Below are positions 1 to 7,619 of a stretch of 64,000 nucleotides of DNA, piece after piece. The stretch is from an uncultured Bacteroidia bacterium (GTDB taxonomy: Bacteria > Bacteroidota > Bacteroidia > Bacteroidales > F082), in the NCBI GenBank assembly GCA_902785755.1, contig CACZZO010000005.1:62001-126000 (forward strand). The letters are read 5' to 3'. The notes beneath the pieces were generated by a model. It saw nothing but the letters and a program-made list of their open reading frames with translations, was not told the origin of the DNA and searched no databases. How positions within the stretch are numbered: the first letter of the stretch is position 1; every line of letters starts with the position of its first letter. The translations under genes and the position numbers were made by a program.

Positions 1-260
1 CCTAAATCAAATGAGAGTCTTAATTCTTCCTCCACTTCAGATGCTGAACCTGCAGCTATGTTGAGGAAATGAGCAAATTCAGCGTCGCTTCTTCGTCCGC
101 ATCCTTCAGCAATGTTAATTGGAATTGAGGTGCTTGCCCTACGAAGTTGAGAAGTCATGCCGAACAACTCTTCCTTGGGAAAACTCTTTGTTTGTTTGTA
201 AACATCAAGAGCAAATTGATGCCCTCTTTGCCAAACAATATAATTATGAAAATCTCTCAT
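1..260 (-). CDS. Four-helix-bundle protein (S23/IVP family), C-terminus cut by window edge
   Basis: Reading the minus strand from the ATG at 258-260 gives an uninterrupted 86-residue frame starting MRDFHNYIVWQRG and continuing through FPKEELFGMTSQLRRASTSI and NIAEGCGR before the window ends. This pattern is characteristic of the four-helix-bundle family named after the 23S rRNA intervening-sequence protein (about 115-130 residues). About the last third of the protein is outside the window. The biochemical role of the family is not established; many members are stand-alone genes scattered through Bacteroidota genomes. It lies 86 bp downstream of the efflux permease gene on the same strand and could be read from the same transcript. 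The family assignment is strong; the function is unknown. Confidence 0.9.
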   Translation of the reverse strand, partial: MRDFHNYIVWQRGHQFALDVYKQTKSFPKEELFGMTSQLRRASTSIPINIAEGCGRRSDAEFAHFLNIAAGSASEVEEELRLSFDL

Positions 261-315
261 TTATCAATTTATCACTTTATTAAAATTATAAAACCTTCAT
301 ATTCAGTTGAATCCA

Positions 316-350
316 AGCTTATTGCTTACTGCTTATAGCTTACAGCTTAA
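316..350. repeat. Heptamer array, AGCTTAC-like, five units
   Basis: Five consecutive 7-bp units (AGCTTAT, TGCTTAC, TGCTTAT, AGCTTAC, AGCTTAA) run into the stop codon of the efflux permease gene (TTA at 347-349 on the plus strand). Similar heptamer arrays, with different unit sequences, lie at other gene 3' ends in this window. Confidence 0.85.
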
Positions 351-3300
351 CGAATGTTTTCAGTTTTGGTAAGTGCTTCCTCGGCTTTTCTCTTTTTCCT
401 CCTCACCGCACGAGTCTCCAACGAGCAATAAAGCGCAGGGATTAATAATAAGGTAATTAATGTGGATACCGTCAAGCCCCAGGCCACGGTGATGCCCAAG
501 GCGTTCCACATCTCGGCTCCTTCGCCGCGACCGATGGCCATGGGAATCATACCCAAAACGGTCGTCAGGGTGGTCATCAAAATGGGGCGCAGACGCGAGC
601 GGGCGGCCTTCACGGTGGCTTCTTTTACCTCGATGCCGCGCTCTTCGAGCAGGGTGGTGTAGTCGATGAGGACGATACCGTTTTTCACGACGATACCCAT
701 CAGAATCAGGATGCCGACGAAGGCCATTGCGCCCAAGGCGGTGTTGGTGGCCCACAGACCGAGCAAAACGCCAGTGAAGGTGAACGGCACGGAGAACATG
801 ATGACGAAAGGCTTCATCAGGTTCTCGAACTGCGAGGCCATCACAATGTAAACCAAGATGATGATGAGTACGAGCAGGGTGAGCAGGTCGCCGAACATCT
901 CTTGTTGGGTTTCGTAGTCGCCGGCGATTTTGGTCATGATTTCGGCGGGGATTTCAGTGTCGTCGATGACCTCCTCGCAAATCTTGACCACATCACTCAG
1001 CACCATGCCCTTGCCGACGACGGCGGTGACGCTGACCATGCGCTCACGGTCCTTACGTTGGATTTGGGGCGGGGTCAATGATTCGACCACCTCGCCGAGG
1101 TCGCCGACGCGGACGGGCTGGCCGTAGCTGTTGTAAATCTTGATGTCTTCGATGTCTTCCACGCTTTGGCGGAACTCGGGGGCGTAGCGCACGCGGATGT
1201 CGTACTCCTCGCCGTCTTCGCGATAATAGGAACCTACCGAGCCGTTGATGCGGTTCTTGACGTAGGTGGCCGCCGTGGTGCTGTTTAGACCGTTCAAAGC
1301 CAGCTTTTCACGGTCGAAATCCACTTGATACTCAGGCGTGTACTCGTCGCGGCCTACAATGACTTGCAGAATACCACGGTCGCGGAGTTTTTGCGCGATG
1401 TCGTTGGCCACGCGGTCGGTGGTGTTGAAATCGTAGCCGTAAACCTCCACCTGCACGGTGCTCATGCCACCCATGCCGCCACCGCCTTCATTGACGTTGG
1501 CCTTCTTGATTTCGGGCATGGCGTTGAGTTTGGCGCGAATCTCGTCGGCCACTTCGCTGGTCTTGCGCAAGCCCGCCTTGCGGCGCTCGGTTTTCGTGCC
1601 CAAACGCAGGTTGAACGACATGATGTGCGTGCCGTTGTTTCGCATCGAGGCAAAGGCATTATCGGAGTCGGCTTGGCCGAAACTGTAGTTACAAATCTTC
1701 ACTTCGGGGATGGCCATGAAGTCCTCGGCGAGGCTCTTGGCAAGGGCACCCGTCACGTTTTGTCCCGTGCCCGTCGGCAGCTCGATATTGATGCTCAAAC
1801 GGCCTTCGTCCATCTTGGGCATCATCTCGGTCTTCAAGGTCGGGGCAAGGAAAACAACAGAAAGGACAAACAGTCCCAACATGCCGAAAATGACCACTTT
1901 ACGATGGTTGACGCACCAATTGATAAGTTTGGCGTAGCCATTGCTGATGCTGTCCAAAGCCTTGTTGATGGGACGGAAAATGGCCTTGTGGAACTTGCTT
2001 TGGTGGGGGTTCATCACCAACATTCTTGAACACATCATAGGCACCAAAGTCAAGGCACCGATAGTGGACACAATCATAATGATAGACACAATCCAACCCA
2101 ACTGCTTGAACATCACGCCAGTAGTGCCTTTAATCATGGTCAAAGGCAGGAACACGGCGAGCATGGTCAAAGTGGAGGCGATAACCGAAAGTTGCACCTC
2201 TTGGGTGGCATGAACTGCGGCTTCTTTGGGTTTCGAGCCGCGCTCGATGTGCGTCGTGATGTTTTCCAACACCACAATGGCGTCGTCCACAACCATACCG
2301 ATAGCGATGGTCAGTGACGACATGGAGATGATATTCAAGGTGTTGCCCGTGGCAAACAGGTAAATCAACGAGGCCAACAGCGAAATCGGGATGGCTAAAA
2401 CGATGATGAAAGTGGCACGCCAACGACCGAGGAACACGAACACGACCAACATCACCAAAAGGAAGGTGATGAAGATGGTGTCGCGCAGGCTGTTGATGGT
2501 GTTTTGGATTGAGGTGGAACCATCGACGATGATGTTCAGTTTCACGTCGGAAGGCAGTGTAGGCTCAATGGTTTTCAGTTGTTTTTTGATGCCCTTGATG
2601 ACGTTCACAGCGTTAGCGTCGGTCTGCTTTTGGATGATGATGGTGGCACCTTGGCGACCGTTGCTGTATGACTCTTGAATACGCTCCTCAGAACCGTCGA
2701 TGACCGTGGCCACATCGCGCAAATAAATAGGTGCAGTGCCTCGTGAGCCAACCACGATACCTTCCATTTCCTTGGCCGAGGTGAACTCTTTTTGGATACG
2801 CAAACTGTAACTGTTCGAGCCGATGTCGATATAACCGGCAGGCACATTGCGGTTTTCGGTGGCCAAAGTGTTGGAGATGCTTTCAAGGGTTAAGTTGTAG
2901 GCTTCCAATTTGTTAGGGTCTACATAAACTTGGATTTCACGCTTGGGGGCGCCGTTGGCCGACACCGTACCTACACCGCTCACACGCGCCAAAGGCGTGG
3001 TGACGCGATCCTCGATGATTTTGTCCAAGGCGGGCAGGCTTTCTTCCGCCGTCACGCTGAGGAGCATGATGGGCATGTCCTCGGCGTTGAACTTGAACAG
3101 AACGGGGTTGGTCGCGCCGTCGGGCAAGTAGTTTCGCACCATGTCAATCTTGTCGCGCACGTTGTTGGTGGCCGTCTCGATGTCGATGCCGCTCTCAAAT
3201 TCCAACGACAAAACCGAAGTGTTCTCGCGCGAAGTGGAGGAGAGGTGCTTCAAGTCGGGGACGGCGTTCAGCGTGTTCTCCAAAGTCTTGGAAATGTTGG

Positions 3301-3481
3301 TTTCAATATCGGCGGCACTGGCTCCCGGATAGGAGGTCATTACCATGATGAAGTTGGTCTCCATGTTCGGTAACTGGTTGATGGAGAGGTTCATCAGGGA
3401 GAAAATGCCGAAAATGGCAATGGCGACAAACACCAAGGCCGTCGTCACCGAATTATTGACTGCTGTTCTTTGTAAACTCAT
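347..3481 (-). CDS. RND-family multidrug/solute efflux permease (AcrB/HAE1-like)
   Basis: A 1044-residue inner-membrane permease of the resistance-nodulation-division family, expected to export hydrophobic compounds with proton drive through a tripartite channel. The length is that of a full HAE1 protein. There is an N-terminal membrane helix (about residues 13-33), a porter domain, then the first helix bundle with the paired aspartates in GMVVDDAIVV near residue 400. A second porter repeat is followed by the second bundle containing GIVVKNGIVL, whose lysine matches the proton-relay lysine. It is the last gene of a minus-strand operon (TolC-like, adaptor, permease). No regulator gene is adjacent, so the inducer and substrate cannot be predicted. 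Confidence 0.95.
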   Translation of the reverse strand: MSLQRTAVNNSVTTALVFVAIAIFGIFSLMNLSINQLPNMETNFIMVMTSYPGASAADIETNISKTLENTLNAVPDLKHLSSTSRENTSVLSLEFESGIDIETATNNVRDKIDMVRNYLPDGATNPVLFKFNAEDMPIMLLSVTAEESLPALDKIIEDRVTTPLARVSGVGTVSANGAPKREIQVYVDPNKLEAYNLTLESISNTLATENRNVPAGYIDIGSNSYSLRIQKEFTSAKEMEGIVVGSRGTAPIYLRDVATVIDGSEERIQESYSNGRQGATIIIQKQTDANAVNVIKGIKKQLKTIEPTLPSDVKLNIIVDGSTSIQNTINSLRDTIFITFLLVMLVVFVFLGRWRATFIIVLAIPISLLASLIYLFATGNTLNIISMSSLTIAIGMVVDDAIVVLENITTHIERGSKPKEAAVHATQEVQLSVIASTLTMLAVFLPLTMIKGTTGVMFKQLGWIVSIIMIVSTIGALTLVPMMCSRMLVMNPHQSKFHKAIFRPINKALDSISNGYAKLINWCVNHRKVVIFGMLGLFVLSVVFLAPTLKTEMMPKMDEGRLSINIELPTGTGQNVTGALAKSLAEDFMAIPEVKICNYSFGQADSDNAFASMRNNGTHIMSFNLRLGTKTERRKAGLRKTSEVADEIRAKLNAMPEIKKANVNEGGGGMGGMSTVQVEVYGYDFNTTDRVANDIAQKLRDRGILQVIVGRDEYTPEYQVDFDREKLALNGLNSTTAATYVKNRINGSVGSYYREDGEEYDIRVRYAPEFRQSVEDIEDIKIYNSYGQPVRVGDLGEVVESLTPPQIQRKDRERMVSVTAVVGKGMVLSDVVKICEEVIDDTEIPAEIMTKIAGDYETQQEMFGDLLTLLVLIIILVYIVMASQFENLMKPFVIMFSVPFTFTGVLLGLWATNTALGAMAFVGILILMGIVVKNGIVLIDYTTLLEERGIEVKEATVKAARSRLRPILMTTLTTVLGMIPMAIGRGEGAEMWNALGITVAWGLTVSTLITLLLIPALYCSLETRAVRRKKRKAEEALTKTENIR

Positions 3482-3496
3482 GATATTGATGATTTT

Positions 3497-3654
3497 AACT
3501 ACGAATTAGACGAATTTTGCGAATGTTTTTTTGAATTTTGGATGCAAGCATCCGAATTGGCACGAATTTGTAGCAAACAAAAATTCGTATGAATTAGCGG
3601 CTTGCCGCAAAATTCTATTCGTTTGGATTTGTATCATTCGTGTAATTCGTAGTT
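3497..3654. repeat. Inverted-repeat intergenic element, copy 1
   Basis: Perfect 11-bp ends (AACTACGAATT and AATTCGTAGTT) enclose about 135 bp rich in CGAAT steps, with an internal GCGGCTTGCCGC hairpin followed by AAAATTCT. A homologous element sits at 4725-4910. Both occupy gaps inside the efflux operon, so they are transcribed and could fold in the mRNA. Confidence 0.85.
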
Positions 3655-3661
3655 ATGTTGT

Positions 3662-4693
3662 TCATTGTTTGACAGTTACATTTACGCCATCCTTCAAACG
3701 GATTTGTCCCTCAATGACAATACGGTCGCCTTCGTTGATGCCGCTGATGATTTCGTAACGGTTGCCCATGCGCTTGCCGAGTTCCACAAGGGTGTATTTC
3801 ACGGTGTTGTCAGGCTTGAGCACATACACGAAATGTTCGCCCGAGCCTTGCTGCTTGACCACGGCGACATCGGGAATCACGATGTGGTGATTGGTGCCAA
3901 AAGTGGCTGTCACGCGGGCGAACATGCCCGGGCGCAAGCGTTGGTCTTTGTTCTCGCAAATCACCTCAACGGGAAAAGTGTGGGTAGCTGCATTGACGGT
4001 GGGGTAGAGCAGGTTCACTTTGCCCTTGAAAGACTCGCCCGGGTAAGCATCGACGTTGATATCGAACTCCATGCCCTCATGCACTTGCGTGAACAGGCTT
4101 TCCGACACGTTCACCAACATCTTCACCGGCTGGATTTGCTCGACCACAAAGATGGGCTGGGCCATGCTGTACATGTCGCCTTTGTCGTAGTTGCGGGCGG
4201 TCACCACGCCGTTGATGGGGCTTCTCAAATAGGTGTTTTCGGCAAGGTTTTCGTATGTCTTTTTCGTGACATTCAGCGATAATTTCACCATGTCGTAGTC
4301 GGCTTGCGAAACCGCACCGATATTATACAATTCTGTCAGGCGGTGGAGTTCGGTCGAGTCGTTGATGTATTGCATCCTTGTCTTGGCAAGGTTCACGTCG
4401 TCCATCTTGGCCAAAATCTGGCCTTTGCTGACCTTTTGCCCGACCTCCGCGTTGATGCTCACGATGCGGCCAGCCGTTTGCGAAACGATGTTGTTCGTCG
4501 CGAAAGGTTCGATGTTGGAAGTGAAAGTGTTGGTGATGTCCACGTCTTCGGCTTGTGCCGTGACGACGCTGACCACGGGCGCGGCTTTGGGTGCTTCTTG
4601 TCCAGTCGTGGCAGTGGATTTGTCTTTTTGTCCGCAAGCCGTCATCAGCAGGGCTGCGGCGAAAGTGATGATACTAAGTTTGGTGTATTTCAT
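3662..4693 (-). CDS. Periplasmic adaptor subunit of RND efflux pump (MFP lipoprotein)
   Basis: A 343-residue membrane-fusion protein that bridges the permease and the TolC-like channel. The N-terminus has a lipoprotein signal with lipobox MTAC and the acylated cysteine at position 20, so it should be anchored to a membrane facing the periplasm. Lipoyl-like segments follow (AGRIVSINAEVGQKVSKGQILAKMD and, after a helical hairpin, LRSPINGVVTARNYDKGD), then the beta-barrel and a membrane-proximal domain ending VNVTVKQ. It is the middle gene of the operon. The gaps on both sides, 180 and 236 bp, are unusually large for an RND operon and are filled by repeat elements. Confidence 0.94.
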   Translation of the reverse strand: MKYTKLSIITFAAALLMTACGQKDKSTATTGQEAPKAAPVVSVVTAQAEDVDITNTFTSNIEPFATNNIVSQTAGRIVSINAEVGQKVSKGQILAKMDDVNLAKTRMQYINDSTELHRLTELYNIGAVSQADYDMVKLSLNVTKKTYENLAENTYLRSPINGVVTARNYDKGDMYSMAQPIFVVEQIQPVKMLVNVSESLFTQVHEGMEFDINVDAYPGESFKGKVNLLYPTVNAATHTFPVEVICENKDQRLRPGMFARVTATFGTNHHIVIPDVAVVKQQGSGEHFVYVLKPDNTVKYTLVELGKRMGNRYEIISGINEGDRIVIEGQIRLKDGVNVTVKQ

Positions 4694-4724
4694 TGATTTT
4701 CTATTTGTTATTTCTTTGTTATTT

Positions 4725-4910
4725 AACTACGAATTACACGAATGATGCAAATTTTTGACGAATGGAATTTTGCAACTTCGTTGCGGATGAATACGAATTA
4801 CTTGGCTTAGCATATTCGTATAAATCAGCAGCCTTGGCTGCAAAATTCTCGTTTTGAGATTCGTTTAATTGACTTCGTCGAATGTTACACATTTCGTTCA
4901 ATTCGTAGTT
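4725..4910. repeat. Inverted-repeat intergenic element, copy 2
   Basis: It has the same 11-bp ends as the element at 3497-3654 and a matching core: a GCAGCC..GGCTGC hairpin followed by AAAATTCT. It fills the gap between the outer-membrane-channel gene and the adaptor gene. The two copies differ in length and detail, so they are diverged members of a family and not a fresh duplication. Confidence 0.85.
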
Positions 4911-4929
4911 TCTTTTCATTGCTAGTAAT

Positions 4930-6255
4930 CTATTCTTTTCCAATAAGTTCGTCCAACGAGGCCTTAGTGACCATAAAGTTGTAAACCGCTTGTGCCTGAG
5001 TGAGTTGTGCCTGCTGCAAAGCCACTTGTGCATCGTTCAGTTCGACCATGGTGGCCTTGCCGACTTCATACATCTTCTCGGAAATGTCGTAACTCTTTTG
5101 CGCGATTTCAACGGTCGCGTTGGCGGCTTGGTAGTTCTTGATACACAGTGCCATCTGGTCGTTGAAGTTGCGGATGGCGATGCGCAGGTTGCGCTCGGCA
5201 TCTTCGCGTTGCAGGGCGAGCATGTTGCGTGTCACCTTGGTCTGCTTGATGGCATTGTGCTTTTGGAAGCCGTCGAAAACGGGGATGCTGAGGCTCAATG
5301 CTGCGGTGGAGGAGGGGAACCATCTCAGTTCGTCGTCGCCCATCGCGCTGTAGTTGTAGTTGATGCTCGCGGCCAGGGTGGGCAGGTATTGCTTTTTCTG
5401 CATCCTAAGGGTCGATTCGAGCATACGGTCCTGAATGTCAAGTTGAAGGAGCGAACTGTTGCTGCTGATGTCCTCTTCCGAAACGTAGGGCGTGAGCATT
5501 TGTTCGGTGTAGTCGTTCAGGTCGCCAACCACTTGTACTTCCGTTTCGAGGTCGATGCCCATGACGGCTTTCAGTTGCCAAGTGGCCAACAAAACCGCGT
5601 TTTCGGCACTCGACACATTAGGTTCGGCGTTCATCATCGTCACTTGGGCGCGAAGGCGTTCCACTTCTGAAACCTTGCCCACGTTGAAGCGTTGCTCGGT
5701 CTTCTCGTAGTTTTTCCGGGCGTTCTCGTAAACCTGTCCAACCACTTCATGCGACTTCTGCGCCAGAAGCACGGCATAGAAGGCCTGTTTCACCTGCTTC
5801 ACCATCCCGATTTTGGAGGAACGCGCCTGTTCCACAGCCATTTCCACGTCCAAGGCCGACAGTTTCAGGCTCTCCCATAGCTGGGCGTTCACCAAGGGCA
5901 TACTGGCCGAAGCTGACGCGCTGATGTTGTTGTCGCGGCCCACCTTGATTTCCATTGCCTGGCCGCCCATGTCCATCACCATCACTTGCTTGAGCAGGGT
6001 GCGCTGGTAGGCTCCGCTCACGCTGACGTTGGGATAAAGCGCGGCATAACTGCCTTTTTGCGCATAGCCGCTCTTTTCGATGGTCATGTCGGCGATTTTG
6101 ATGGTGTTGCTCTCCGAAAGCGCAATCTCCAAGGCTTGGTCGAGGGTGAGCATGAGGGGCGTTGAGCCTGTCGAAGCGCCCTCTTGCGCCTTCGCAAAAA
6201 CCGGGGCAAAGATTATGGTTGCAATAGTTAAAATTCTGAAAACCAGTTTGTTCAT
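4930..6255 (-). CDS. TolC-family outer membrane efflux channel
   Basis: A 441-residue outer membrane factor that completes the tripartite RND pump. A signal peptide with predicted cleavage after AKA (residue 23) is followed by the two-fold repeat of long helical segments typical of OEP proteins, for example SLSESNTIKIADMTIEKSGY-like and ALQREDAERNLRIAIRNFNDQ-like helices. It is first in the minus-strand operon, with a -7 box at 6299-6306. Just after the signal peptide the segment ASTGSTP is encoded by a copy of the dispersed GAGCCTGTCGAAG motif (6162-6180), which looks like a repeat insertion tolerated in the mature N-terminus. Confidence 0.94.
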   Translation of the reverse strand: MNKLVFRILTIATIIFAPVFAKAQEGASTGSTPLMLTLDQALEIALSESNTIKIADMTIEKSGYAQKGSYAALYPNVSVSGAYQRTLLKQVMVMDMGGQAMEIKVGRDNNISASASASMPLVNAQLWESLKLSALDVEMAVEQARSSKIGMVKQVKQAFYAVLLAQKSHEVVGQVYENARKNYEKTEQRFNVGKVSEVERLRAQVTMMNAEPNVSSAENAVLLATWQLKAVMGIDLETEVQVVGDLNDYTEQMLTPYVSEEDISSNSSLLQLDIQDRMLESTLRMQKKQYLPTLAASINYNYSAMGDDELRWFPSSTAALSLSIPVFDGFQKHNAIKQTKVTRNMLALQREDAERNLRIAIRNFNDQMALCIKNYQAANATVEIAQKSYDISEKMYEVGKATMVELNDAQVALQQAQLTQAQAVYNFMVTKASLDELIGKE

Positions 6256-6298
6256 AGGTTGTTTCCTCTGTTGATAGGTCGTTTTTATAAATAAGGTG

Positions 6299-6306
6299 CA
6301 AAAGTA
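6299..6306 (-). promoter_or_regulatory. -7 box of efflux operon
   Basis: TACTTTTG on the minus strand, matching the Bacteroidota TAnnTTTG box, 44 bp before the TolC-family start codon. Confidence 0.7.
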
Positions 6307-6392
6307 GGAATAATTCCGTAGTGAAATACGCGGTTTTCAACGAAATACTATGTTGGTTCAATGAAAATTAATCCAAATTGAGAAACATTGTA

Positions 6393-6437
6393 ATGGTCGT
6401 TAATTTAATGGCGGTTAAATTAACGGCGGTTAAATTA
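6393..6437. repeat. Three 15-bp tandem repeats upstream of efflux operon
   Basis: Three adjoining 15-bp units (ATGGTCGTTAATTTA, ATGGCGGTTAAATTA, ACGGCGGTTAAATTA) lie 90-140 bp upstream of the efflux -7 box, in the gap before the retropepsin-like gene. The arrangement resembles a multi-site operator; the binding protein is unknown. Confidence 0.75.
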
Positions 6438-6575
6438 GTGGAAAAACCAACCTGAGTTGATTTGCTTTTGTATAGCTTACAAAAGAAATACTTGGTGACA
6501 TGCCCAAACTATCTTAATCCAATGAAATCGCTAAGCGGTTGGATATGTGCGACTTGGATGTGTTGTTAGTCAATG

Positions 6576-7019
6576 TTATAGCTTTATTCCTTCTGCTGGC
6601 ATACGGAATGAAAAAACCGTTTGCTCATTTACGGTGGAGATGCAAAAATCCCCTTTGGTTATGACATCCATCCCAATAAGGACATCGTAATCGAAATCGT
6701 TGTCGTCATCGCCACTCATAACTTGCAGATTGGCAATTTTGTAGCCGTTCTCAAAACACAAATCGATGGTGTAAGTATTGGCTTCCAATACTCCGCCGTA
6801 CGCTGACACTGCACATTTTCCACTTGGAACAAGACCCAACACTTTTACGATTTCAGGTGAAATAATTGTATTGGTAGCTCCAGTGTCCCAAGCGGCATTT
6901 TCAATTTTGCAAAAACGACGATTTCCTTCAGTATCTGTTACGCCTTCTGGCATAACAACATAGCAATCGGTTATGATAGCGTCTTGGCGTTGACCGTAGT
7001 TTTTGGATAAAATGCTCAT
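6576..7019 (-). CDS. Retropepsin-like aspartic protease domain protein
   Basis: A 147-residue protein with the retropepsin signature: the catalytic-type motif WDTGATNTIIS near residues 44-54 and the distal hydrophobic motif VLIGMDVI near 113-120, the order and spacing of a single-domain aspartyl protease monomer. Such proteins act as homodimers. There is no signal peptide, so it should be cytoplasmic. The start codon overlaps the stop of the upstream 49-residue gene (ATGA), implying translational coupling. Substrate and role are unknown. It could be a processing enzyme or a non-catalytic scaffold, but the DTG triad is intact. Confidence 0.82.
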   Translation of the reverse strand: MSILSKNYGQRQDAIITDCYVVMPEGVTDTEGNRRFCKIENAAWDTGATNTIISPEIVKVLGLVPSGKCAVSAYGGVLEANTYTIDLCFENGYKIANLQVMSGDDDNDFDYDVLIGMDVITKGDFCISTVNEQTVFSFRMPAEGIKL

Positions 7020-7165
7020 TTTGGCAAGACACTTGCTTCAATAATACGGTGTTGTTTCGGAGTGTTGGTCACGGGACGAAAAGAAGTGATGCGCGCTACA
7101 TGACCTTTTCCCCAAGGCTCTGCCTGTATAACTGTCGTAATGGAAGGAAAATCTACTTTCTTCAT
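7016..7165 (-). CDS. Small 49-residue partner of the retropepsin-like gene
   Basis: A short minus-strand frame, MKKVDFPSITTVIQAEPWGK to IIEASVLPK, begins 26 bp downstream of a good -7 box (7191-7198). It overlaps the retropepsin-like start by the ATGA arrangement. It is basic, has no membrane segment or signal peptide, and matches nothing I recognise. The dedicated promoter and the overlap argue that it is a real gene and the first of a two-gene operon. It might be a substrate, an inhibitor or an antitoxin-like partner of the protease; this is inference only. Confidence 0.7.
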   Translation of the reverse strand: MKKVDFPSITTVIQAEPWGKGHVARITSFRPVTNTPKQHRIIEASVLPK

Positions 7166-7190
7166 AATCACAATGTTTGGTTTGACGGTG

Positions 7191-7198
7191 CAAAAATA
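7191..7198 (-). promoter_or_regulatory. -7 box of retropepsin operon
   Basis: TATTTTTG on the minus strand, 26 bp before the start codon of the 49-residue gene. Confidence 0.7.
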
Positions 7199-7238
7199 CT
7201 ATTAATAATTCGATAAATGCTTATTAAACGATTCGTTT

Positions 7239-7400
7239 TTATAAAAAATTGGCTCCTCCACCCACAAAAGACTCAATGTAAGTGACATTCTCCCAATTAT
7301 CAAAGTCAGCACAGGAAGCAGTGTTACGAGTAGGAATCAGGCAAATCCGCTATTTGTTTGAAGTTTTTGTCCTTGCCGTAATTGTTGGTTACAGGCAACA
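7239..7400 (-). pseudogene. Possible decayed C-terminal gene fragment
   Basis: Two minus-strand frames join into one protein-like string if a frameshift near 7325 is allowed: NNYGKDKNFKQIADLP, then IPTRNTASCADFDNWE..YIESFVGGGANFL and a stop at 7239-7241. The composition looks coding (CADFDNWE, balanced charge), but there is no start codon, promoter or recognisable family. Apart from this, the stretch between 7199 and 7470 shows nothing else. It is read as the remnant of a deleted gene, with low confidence. Confidence 0.3.
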
Positions 7401-7471
7401 CTTTTGGCAAAATACTGCTGGTTAAAGCCAACACTTTAAGCCCAAATACACCCAAAATCTTGGACTTTTCC

Positions 7472-7485
7472 CCAAAAAAATTTGG
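7472..7485. promoter_or_regulatory. Palindromic operator candidate CCAAA-N4-TTTGG, site 1
   Basis: CCAAAAAAATTTGG inside the block CTTGGACTTTTC..GGAAT, 97 bp upstream of the -7 box of the TPR regulator gene. The same block recurs upstream of the DUF1573 gene (9050-9064). Confidence 0.5.
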
Positions 7486-7537
7486 AATAGTCAAAACTAT
7501 AACAAATTCATCCACAAAGCATTACAACTTTTCATCC

Positions 7538-7551
7538 CCAAAAAAGTTTGG
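7538..7551. promoter_or_regulatory. Palindromic operator candidate CCAAA-N4-TTTGG, site 2
   Basis: CCAAAAAAGTTTGG, centred about 37 bp upstream of the -7 box of the TPR regulator gene. Confidence 0.5.
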
Positions 7552-7581
7552 ACTGCCCTTTCAATTGCTTGACAAATATGG

Positions 7582-7589
7582 TAGTTTTG
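7582..7589 (+). promoter_or_regulatory. -7 box of TPR regulator gene
   Basis: TAGTTTTG, 30 bp before the start codon. The surrounding string GCTTGACAAA..GGTAGTTTTGC is nearly repeated at the DUF1573 promoter (9161-9168). Confidence 0.65.
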
Positions 7590-7619
7590 CACCGCTGAAA
7601 CGAGATTTATTTTGTCCCC

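Noticed and set aside
147..338. 63-codon plus-strand frame near the left edge
   Set aside because: It overlaps the clearly coding four-helix-bundle gene on the other strand and has no promoter or motif.
7324..7515. 63-codon minus-strand frame as an intact gene
   Set aside because: Its N-terminal half is encoded by the operator-like palindromes upstream of the TPR regulator. Only the last part looks coding, so a decayed fragment is the better reading.
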